A stretch of 64,000 nt of DNA from the NCBI RefSeq assembly GCF_028693505.1, contig NZ_JAQUVF010000010.1, forward strand, positions 1-64,000, in the 5' to 3' direction. Each line of letters opens with the position of its first letter. Position 1 is the first letter of the stretch. The notes below the pieces were generated by a model. It did no database searches. It was not told the origin of the DNA and was given only the letters and a program-made list of their open reading frames with translations. This DNA is from Oscillibacter sp. (GTDB taxonomy: Bacteria; Bacillota; Clostridia; Oscillospirales; Oscillospiraceae). The translations under genes and the position numbers were made by a program. Positions 56,606 through 64,000 of the stretch are shown here, piece after piece.

Positions 56606-59600
56606 GTGGACGGAATGGGCAGTACACTACAACTTTTAAAGTCCTTTTGCGTCTTTGATTTTGCACAGAGGGACTGTGAACAGGCACTTTCTCTTTTGAC
56701 AGAGGATATTTGCTGGTTTGGAACCTCCGACCACGAGGATATCCATACAATTGCAGAGGCACGGGACTATATTTCCGACGAAATTGCGCTCATGCCGCGT
56801 CCTTATGAAATGACCTTTACCTCGGAGGCAGATATCCGGACCGGGGAAACCTCCGGCACGGCCCTGCTGCGCATGACGATTGCCAATGCGGGCATCTCCA
56901 TTGCAGTGCGGGCAACGGCGTCCTCCCGGCTGGAAAACGGGCAGGAAAAGCTTTGCTGCATCCACTTCTCCGTGTCGGACCCCGCCCAGCAGCCCCAGGA
57001 GTATTACCCGGTTGCGGTCAATCGGAAAAAGCTTGCCAATGCGAGAATCCAGCTGGTGCAGTCCACCATGGCGGGCGGCTTGATTGGCGGCTATATGAAG
57101 CCCGGCTTCCCCTTCTACACAGTGGGAAAGCGGATGCTGGAATACCTTGGGTATGCCGACGAGGCTGATTTTGTGGCGGACATTGGCGGTCTCATCATCA
57201 ACGGGATTCATCCCGAGGATCGCGCTTGCGTCTATGCAGCCGTTGAAAAGCAGCTGCAAGCGGGCGACCAGTATGCCGTGGACTACCGGCTGCGCAAAAA
57301 GGACGGAAGCTACATCTGGGTGCATGACATCGGCCGAAAAAACGCGGATGCAGACGGCCAGCCCGTCATCCTTTCCGTTTGCTACGATATTACCGAGGAA
57401 CACCAAAAGCAGGCGCAGCTGGACAACCTCATCAATGCGCTGCCCGGCGGCGTTGCGCTCTATCGTCTGGCAGACGGCCGCTTAGAGGTGCTCTATCATT
57501 CCCGCGGGGTTGGTGCGCTCTCCGGCCGGACGCCGGAGGAGTATGCGGAATTGATGCTGGGCGGCGGGAAAGACTCCATTTATCCCGAGGATGCGGACAA
57601 AGTATTTTCCGCCATTGAGAAAGCGGCCCAAACGGAGGAGACGGTTTCCCTCGACTATCGTGTGCCGTGCCGAACGGGGGGCTGCACCTGGATCAGCGGC
57701 AGCTTTAAACGGGCGGGTATGGATCGCGGCTGCCCCATCGTTCACGCCGTCTTTACAGAAATGGCGCAGATGCGGGAACTGCTGGGTGACATTACGGAGA
57801 ATTCCGGCGTGGCCGTCATTGTCAGCGACAATACGACCCGGGAACTGCTGTATGTCAACCGGGAGGCGCTTGCCGTCTGCGGGAAAACCGACCGCAACTA
57901 CGAGGGGCAGGTATGCTATGCGTACCTTTTTGGCCGCGACACGCCCTGTGAAAATTGCAGAGGGCTGTGCGCGGAACACTTTGAAGCGCAGGCAAGGGAG
58001 ATCTCCATCGCCGACCGCTATTACATGGCGCAGGGGCGGCTTGTCAGCTGGGCGGGACGGCAGGCCCACATCGAATACCTCACCGATATCAGCGAGACGA
58101 AGTATGCGCAAAAAAAGCTCCTTGAGATGCTGCAAAATGTTGCCTGCGGCATTGTGGTAAGCCGTGCAAATCCCATAAATCACACCTATGAAGTTCAGTA
58201 CATGAACGAGGGCTTTTGCAAGCTGTTTGAGGATACGGAAGAAGCGCTGCGCGTGCGTTATCGCACAGACCTTACGGTGGGCGCACACCCGGAGGATGTG
58301 GAAAAAATCCGAAAAATGGCGGCAGAGCTGTCACGGACCATGTCCCACGCCGAAGGCACGCTGCGCTTTCTCTTCCCCGGCGGGCGGGTCAAGTGGCTGC
58401 GGCTGGAGGTCAACGCCGTGGCGCAGCCGGACGGGATGATGGCCACCTATGCCAGCTACTATGACGTCACCGCTCAGGTGCAGCAGGAACAGCAGCTGCG
58501 GGACGTGATCCATAACGTCCCCGGCGGCGTGTGCCTTTATCGCTGGGACGGCAGAAAGCTCCACCCGCTCATTGTCAGCGAGCAGTTTTCCGCCCTGCTG
58601 GGCGAGGACGCCAGGCGCCGCATGGCGGAAACGACGGGCACGCAATACATCCATGTTCACCCGGATGATCTGCCGGGACTGCAGCGTGCCATTGCAAAGA
58701 CCTTTGAAGAATCCGGAAAGATCGAATACACCTATCGTTCGCGCAACAAAAAGACCAACGATTACCGCTGGATCTACATGCAGGGTGTTGCCGTGGCGCA
58801 GGCGGACGGGACGCAGCTTGCCTATGTGAGCTATACGGATGTGACCGACCAGCATCTTTTGACGCAGAAGCTGCGCGCCAGCGAGCGGGCGTTGGACTTC
58901 GCCACCGAGGAGGCGGGCTTCTGGTATTGGAGATACGATCCCGCGCTGGACTGCGCCTATTTTAACGAACGCTCTATGCGGGATTTCGGGCTGCCTCCGG
59001 TGCTGGAGAATTTTCCGCAGTCCTGGCTGGACACGGGCTTCCTTTTCCCGGAATACGCGGACTGCTATCGCGCCTGCGTACAAAAAATCAAAGAGGGCGA
59101 ACCGCAGGTGCGCTTTGAAGCGAGAATCCGGGATCTGCGGGGCGAGACGCACTGGACAGAGTTCCGCTTCTCCAGTCTGCCCGACGAGCACGGCAGGCCC
59201 GGTCTTGCCGTCTGCACCGGACGCATCATTGACTATGAAAAAGCGCTGCTGGAAAAATACGAGCTGGAAAAGCAAAAGCCCTCTCTGGGCGAAAAGGATT
59301 TGCTGTTCCATGCCATCTTCAATCTGGATACCGGTGAAACCACGGATTACGGCTTTACCGGCGGGACGCAGCCTTTAAGCGGCGACTACACGACGTTTGA
59401 ATCGGCCATCAGCCACGTTGCGGACTCTATCATCGACGCGGACGCAAAAGCAAAATTTCTGGAGATGAACAGCGCCTCGTACCTGAAAGCGCAGGTACAG
59501 CAGGGCAACATCTCCCTTTCCATGGACTACCGCAGGCGGCTGCCCGACGGAAGGCTTCTCTGGGTGCGCAACATTTTACACCCGGTCAGCGCCCCCAACA

Positions 59601-61618
59601 CCAAGCACCTCATGCTTTTTGAATACTGCTATGATATTCACGCGCAGAAAATGGCGGAAGAGGTCTTGCACTCCGCAACCACCTACGACTACGAGCGGAT
59701 CGCAAGCGTGGATTTTGTCGCAGGAACGATCATCCCCTACGGCGATATTGACGCTCTGCCCTCCGGCGGTCCCTTTGATTACGACACGGTGCTCAGAGAC
59801 TATGCCAGCAGCACCGTGATACCGGAGGAGCGGGCGCAGTTTATGGAAAACTCCGCGCCAGAAACAGTGGCCGCCCACGTGGCAAAAGAAAACTCCTATG
59901 ATTTCACCACCAAAATCCGCAAGGCGGACGGCTCCGTCGGCGTTGTCAAGACCCGCTTTGTGCCGTATGACGCGGCCCATCAAATTTACATCATGGCCCG
60001 AACGGACGTCACCGATCTGCTGCATGGCGAAGAGGTCAAAAACGCTGTGCTGCAAGAGGCTCTGGAGGTGGCGCAGCAGGCCAACAGCGCCAAATCCGAC
60101 TTCCTTGCCGCCATGAGCCACGACATTCGAACCCCCATGAATGCCATTGTGGGCATGTGTGAGCTTGCCATTGCGGACGAAAACGACCACGGGCAGGTGC
60201 ACGAGAGTCTGAAAACCATTCAATCCTCTTCCCAGCTGCTGCTCTCGCTGATCAACAACATTCTGGACATGAGCCGCATTGAAAGCGGAAAGATGGTTTT
60301 GACCAACGAGCCTTTTTCCCTGACGCAGGAAGTCGCCAAAACCACGCAAAGCTACAAAATTTTGGCCGCCCAGAAAAACCAAACCTTCCAGCTGCATTTG
60401 AACATTAAGCACGACTGCTGTTCCGGCGATATCGGGCGCATCCACAGCGCGCTGGACAACATTCTCTCCAACGTCATTAAATATACGCCTGCGGGCGGCA
60501 CGGTGACTTACCGCGTTTCCGAGATCGCTTCCCAAAAGCCGGACCTTGGCTGGTATCGGTTTGAGATTTCCGACACGGGAATGGGCATCAGCGAGGAAAA
60601 GCAAAAGCATTTGTTTGAGCCGTTCTATCGCGGGCAGGATGCAGCCACCGCAAAAATTGAGGGCACGGGCCTGGGTCTTTCCATTACAAAAGCCATTGTG
60701 GATCTCAAGGGCGGAACCATTTCCCTCAAAAGTACGGAGGGGGTGGGCACCACCTTCGTTGTGGAACTGCCGCTGCATTTCGCGTCCGGAGCCGGTGAGC
60801 CGGTCCAGCAAAAGAGCAGTGGGGACCGGGCAGGTCCGTACGATCTCTCCGGCCTCCGCATCCTGCTGTGCGAGGATCACCCCGTCAACCAGAAGGTGGC
60901 AGCCAGAATACTGGAAAAGGCCGGCGCATCGGTGCAGATCGCTGAAGACGGGCAAGCGGGCTATGAGGCCTTCTTAACCCAGCCCAGCGGTGCCTTTGAC
61001 ATCATTCTCATGGACATTCGCATGCCCAGAATGGACGGCTATGCGGCGACACGCGCGATCCGCGAGAGCAATCATCCCCAGGCAAAAACGATCCCCATTG
61101 TCGCCATGACCGCAAACGCGTTTTCCGAAGATGTGCAAAGAAGCCGGAAGGTCGGCATGAACGCGCATCTGGCGAAGCCCATCGTTCCCACGCAGCTTTA
61201 CGAAACGGTTTCGCGCCTTGTCGGAAGTCGGTCGCAGCGGAAAGCTGCGAAGGTGCTGTTTGTGGATGATGTGGAGCTGAACATCGCGGTATTGACTGCC
61301 GCTATCAGCGACGAGTACGAGGTATTTGTGGCAAGAAACGGCGCCGAGGCGCTGGACACGCTGGAGAGCAATCCGGACATTGCCGCCGTCATCACCGACA
61401 TCATGATGCCGGAAATCGACGGGTTTACCCTCATCAAAACCATTCGCGCCAACCCCCGCTATAACCGCGTGGCACTTCTTGCCAACACGCAGTACGGCGA
61501 CGCCAAGCAGGAAGAAGCGCTGCTGGCTCTCGGCGCAGATGACTTTCTCTATAAACCCACAACCAGTGCGCTTGTGCAAAGCCGCCTGAAATCGGCCCTG
61601 CGCAAATACCGGCAGTAA
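56606..61618 (+). CDS. hybrid sensor histidine kinase/response regulator: SnoaL-like N-terminus, multiple PAS, HisKA, HATPase, two REC domains
   Basis: MSHDIRTPMNAIVGM H-box, DTGMGI, GTGLGLSI, ILMDIRMPRMDGY and VITDIMMPEIDGF phosphoacceptor motifs. Confidence 0.9.
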   Translation: MDGMGSTLQLLKSFCVFDFAQRDCEQALSLLTEDICWFGTSDHEDIHTIAEARDYISDEIALMPRPYEMTFTSEADIRTGETSGTALLRMTIANAGISIAVRATASSRLENGQEKLCCIHFSVSDPAQQPQEYYPVAVNRKKLANARIQLVQSTMAGGLIGGYMKPGFPFYTVGKRMLEYLGYADEADFVADIGGLIINGIHPEDRACVYAAVEKQLQAGDQYAVDYRLRKKDGSYIWVHDIGRKNADADGQPVILSVCYDITEEHQKQAQLDNLINALPGGVALYRLADGRLEVLYHSRGVGALSGRTPEEYAELMLGGGKDSIYPEDADKVFSAIEKAAQTEETVSLDYRVPCRTGGCTWISGSFKRAGMDRGCPIVHAVFTEMAQMRELLGDITENSGVAVIVSDNTTRELLYVNREALAVCGKTDRNYEGQVCYAYLFGRDTPCENCRGLCAEHFEAQAREISIADRYYMAQGRLVSWAGRQAHIEYLTDISETKYAQKKLLEMLQNVACGIVVSRANPINHTYEVQYMNEGFCKLFEDTEEALRVRYRTDLTVGAHPEDVEKIRKMAAELSRTMSHAEGTLRFLFPGGRVKWLRLEVNAVAQPDGMMATYASYYDVTAQVQQEQQLRDVIHNVPGGVCLYRWDGRKLHPLIVSEQFSALLGEDARRRMAETTGTQYIHVHPDDLPGLQRAIAKTFEESGKIEYTYRSRNKKTNDYRWIYMQGVAVAQADGTQLAYVSYTDVTDQHLLTQKLRASERALDFATEEAGFWYWRYDPALDCAYFNERSMRDFGLPPVLENFPQSWLDTGFLFPEYADCYRACVQKIKEGEPQVRFEARIRDLRGETHWTEFRFSSLPDEHGRPGLAVCTGRIIDYEKALLEKYELEKQKPSLGEKDLLFHAIFNLDTGETTDYGFTGGTQPLSGDYTTFESAISHVADSIIDADAKAKFLEMNSASYLKAQVQQGNISLSMDYRRRLPDGRLLWVRNILHPVSAPNTKHLMLFEYCYDIHAQKMAEEVLHSATTYDYERIASVDFVAGTIIPYGDIDALPSGGPFDYDTVLRDYASSTVIPEERAQFMENSAPETVAAHVAKENSYDFTTKIRKADGSVGVVKTRFVPYDAAHQIYIMARTDVTDLLHGEEVKNAVLQEALEVAQQANSAKSDFLAAMSHDIRTPMNAIVGMCELAIADENDHGQVHESLKTIQSSSQLLLSLINNILDMSRIESGKMVLTNEPFSLTQEVAKTTQSYKILAAQKNQTFQLHLNIKHDCCSGDIGRIHSALDNILSNVIKYTPAGGTVTYRVSEIASQKPDLGWYRFEISDTGMGISEEKQKHLFEPFYRGQDAATAKIEGTGLGLSITKAIVDLKGGTISLKSTEGVGTTFVVELPLHFASGAGEPVQQKSSGDRAGPYDLSGLRILLCEDHPVNQKVAARILEKAGASVQIAEDGQAGYEAFLTQPSGAFDIILMDIRMPRMDGYAATRAIRESNHPQAKTIPIVAMTANAFSEDVQRSRKVGMNAHLAKPIVPTQLYETVSRLVGSRSQRKAAKVLFVDDVELNIAVLTAAISDEYEVFVARNGAEALDTLESNPDIAAVITDIMMPEIDGFTLIKTIRANPRYNRVALLANTQYGDAKQEEALLALGADDFLYKPTTSALVQSRLKSALRKYRQ

Positions 61619-61736
61619 CGCCCCTTCCCCGCCGAAAGCCAAACGCTTCTGTACAATGCGTTTCGGAAATATGCCGGGTCTTGCTATGCAGAAAAACGCG
61701 TCTCCCCTATCAAAAAACGCAGCAGGTGGTGATGTC

Positions 61737-62828
61737 ATGAACGACTCCCTTCATACCGTACTGATCGTGGATGACAACGAAGTAAATCGAAAAATCCTTT
61801 TTCGGATCTTACAGGACGAGTACCTTGTTTTGCAGGCCGAAAACGGAGCGCAGGCCCTTGACCTTTTGCGCACTTCCCCGCAAAAGGTCTCCGCAGTCCT
61901 GCTGGATTTAATCATGCCCGTTATGGATGGATACGCCTTTTTGCGTGCGCTCAAAAACACCCCGGTCTACGGGATTCCCGTCATTGTCACCACGGGGAAC
62001 AGCGCCCGGGAAAGCGAGCAGCAGACGTTCAATTTGGGGGCGTGGGACTTTGTTCCAAAGCCATATGACCCACAAATTCTAAAATATCGTCTGCAAAGCG
62101 CCATTGCCCGCAGTGAAAGCGTCGCTTTGCAAAAAATGAAGCATATGTCGGAGCACGACGCCCTTACCGGGCTGCACAATCGCACCAAGTTTTTTGAGGA
62201 AACGCGGCTGATGTTAAATGCCAACCCCTCGCTTCATTTTGCGTTTGTAAGATTCGATGTAGACCGTTTTGCGCTGATCAACACCTTCTTCGGCAACGCG
62301 GAGGGAGACCGGCTGTTAAAATACATTGCGGAGCACCTGACGCGCTCGATCATGCAAAATTTCACCCACATCACCTACGGACGAATTGAAGCGGACGAAT
62401 TTGCTTTTTGCTGCGCTTACGAGGATCTGTCCCTTTTGCAGGCGCTGATTCAGCAGTCCATTTACGACTCAAAGCAGTACCCGCTCGCATTTGAGATCGT
62501 TCTCACCTTCGGGATCTACCTTGTTTCCGACCGCTCAATTTCTCCCCGCCAGATGCTGGACAACGCCAATCTGGCCTCCAAGCAAGTAAAAGGGCATTAC
62601 AGCAATCACATCTCGTTTTATGATGAAGAAATGGGCAGAATGCTGATTGCCGAGCAGGAAATTGTCAACGAGATGAACCACGCGCTTCAGGATGGGCAGT
62701 TTAGCATCTATGTGCAGCCCAAATACGACCTGCACACCAATTTGCCTGCCGGGGCCGAGGTGCTTGTCCGCTGGATGCATCCCGACAAGGGAATGATCCC
62801 CCCCCGGCAAATTCATCCCCATCTTTGA
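61737..62828 (+). pseudogene. REC-GGDEF-partial EAL protein, truncated by a frameshift at a C8 tract
   Basis: VLIVDDNEVNRKIL...VLLDLIMPVMDGY; SEHDALTGLHNRTKFFEET; reading frame lost in the EAL domain after GMIPP. Confidence 0.75.
62798..62805 (+). other. homopolymeric C8 tract at frameshift
   Basis: ATGATCCCCCCCCGGCAAATTC; removing one C restores GMIPPGKFIPIFEKNGF. Confidence 0.85.
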
Positions 62829-64000
62829 AAAGAACGGGTTCATTGCAAAGCTCGATTACGACGTATGGGAGAAGGCCTGCTGCCTTTTGGAGCACTTGGC
62901 CCAAAGCGGTCTGCCGCCCCTCCCCCTTTCCGTCAACGTTTCCAGAGTGCATTTGTACAACCCGCATCTATCGGAGATTTTGTGTGAAATCACAGACAGG
63001 CACCATGTGCCCCACGCACTTTTCAATTTGGAGGTGACGGAGAGCGTTTACACGGAGCATCTCGCGGTCATTCAGGAGAGCATCTCCACCCTGCATCAAC
63101 ACGGTTTTTTGGTGATGATGGATGACTTCGGCAGCGAATACTCCTCCCTCAACGTGCTCAAGGACGTGGAATTCGATGTGCTCAAAATCGATATGCGGTT
63201 TTTTGAGGATTCTGCAATCAAGGGGCGGAAAGAAAACATCATCGCGTCTGTAATCCGTATGGCGAAGTGGCTGCGCCTGCCCACAATTGCGGAGGGCGTG
63301 GAAACCAAAAAGCAGGTGGACTTTCTGCGGGATTTGGGCTGCGAGTATGTGCAGGGGTATTATTTCGCAAAGCCCATGCCCGTTTGCGAGTATGAGGCCC
63401 TGCTCGCCTCGGACATAAAGCAGCTCCCCCGGGAAACGTCCCCCTTCTCCGTCAATGAGCTTTGGAAAAGCAACGACCAGATCGAGCTGATGTTTTCCGT
63501 CGTGCCGCAGCCGATGGTTCTTTTTGAGTTTAACGGCAATCAATTTGAACTGCTTCGCGTCAATCAAAAGTACTTTGACCTTTTTGGATACGATAATTTT
63601 TCCAGCAACTCCCTTCACTGGGAATCAATATTGTCGCCAAAGTACAAAGAGGTCATCTCATCCTCCGTTCAGACGGCAATTGGCCGCAGGGGCGAAAGCG
63701 CATGCGACTATCTGCGAGAGTATCAGGACGGCACACGGCGGTGGATTCACGTTCATTATAGATACGTCAACCAAATCGGCGGCCGCCACATTTTACTGGG
63801 GACCTTTTCGGATATCACTTCCGAGGTGCAGACAAAGGAGACTCTGGCGTGCTGTCAGGAGCGGCTGGCGCAGCTTGAAGCGGCGTGCAGCGAGGCTCTG
63901 ACGCTTTCCAGAAGGGACAGCCTGACCGAAGTCTATAACCGGACGGCAGCCGAGGAACTCGTCAACGAATATCTGCATGCTCATCCGGCGGAGCCCTCCG
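62806..64000 (+). pseudogene. continuation of the EAL domain, then PAS and second GGDEF start (runs off window)
   Basis: GKFIPIFEKNGFIAKLDY...LSVNVSR...NLEVTESVY...MDDFGSEYSSLNVLKDVEFDVLKID...IAEGVET...SRRDSLTEVYNRTAAEEL; no start codon of its own at the junction. Confidence 0.8.

Noticed and set aside
59576-60955. 459-aa minus-strand ORF within the hybrid kinase
   Set aside because: Shadow ORF opposite conserved HisKA/HATPase domains.
1-64000. CRISPR arrays, rRNA genes, prophage or transposase genes
   Set aside because: None seen on either strand in the sequence or ORF track.

Overview
This 64 kb window looks like a chromosomal segment of a moderately GC-rich gut Firmicute, probably Oscillospiraceae-like. 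That placement is inferred from gene content only. Most of it is recognisable core metabolism and signalling:
- TtcA-like enzyme, cardiolipin synthase, nicotinate phosphoribosyltransferase and type II pantothenate kinase.
- ssrA (tmRNA) with smpB nearby.
- A wal-type operon (walR-walK-walH-walI-murA-walJ-rlmH).
- A pyr operon (pyrC-K-D-F-E-B-I).
- A YgeY/YgeW/carbamate kinase module with a PLP enzyme, a PAS-type regulator and a BMP-family ABC importer.
- A TetR/TetR-controlled MMPL exporter with a secreted coiled-coil partner.
- Split transketolase.
- A PrsW / DUF4317 / glycosyltransferase run.
- A 1670-aa hybrid histidine kinase followed by a REC-GGDEF-EAL protein that is broken at a C8 tract.

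The best candidates for new biology are:
1. A ~105-bp cloverleaf-like element (outer stem plus three adjacent hairpins, flanked by AAAT direct repeats) just after pyrI.
2. A GT2 glycosyltransferase fused to a MarR-like winged helix.
3. The YgeW/YgeY/ArcC/PLP/BMP catabolic module.
4. The C8-tract frameshift in the c-di-GMP protein.
5. The structured murA promoter and leader inside the wal operon.

I found no CRISPR array, rRNA or transposase. All family calls come from reading motifs by eye; no database search was run.
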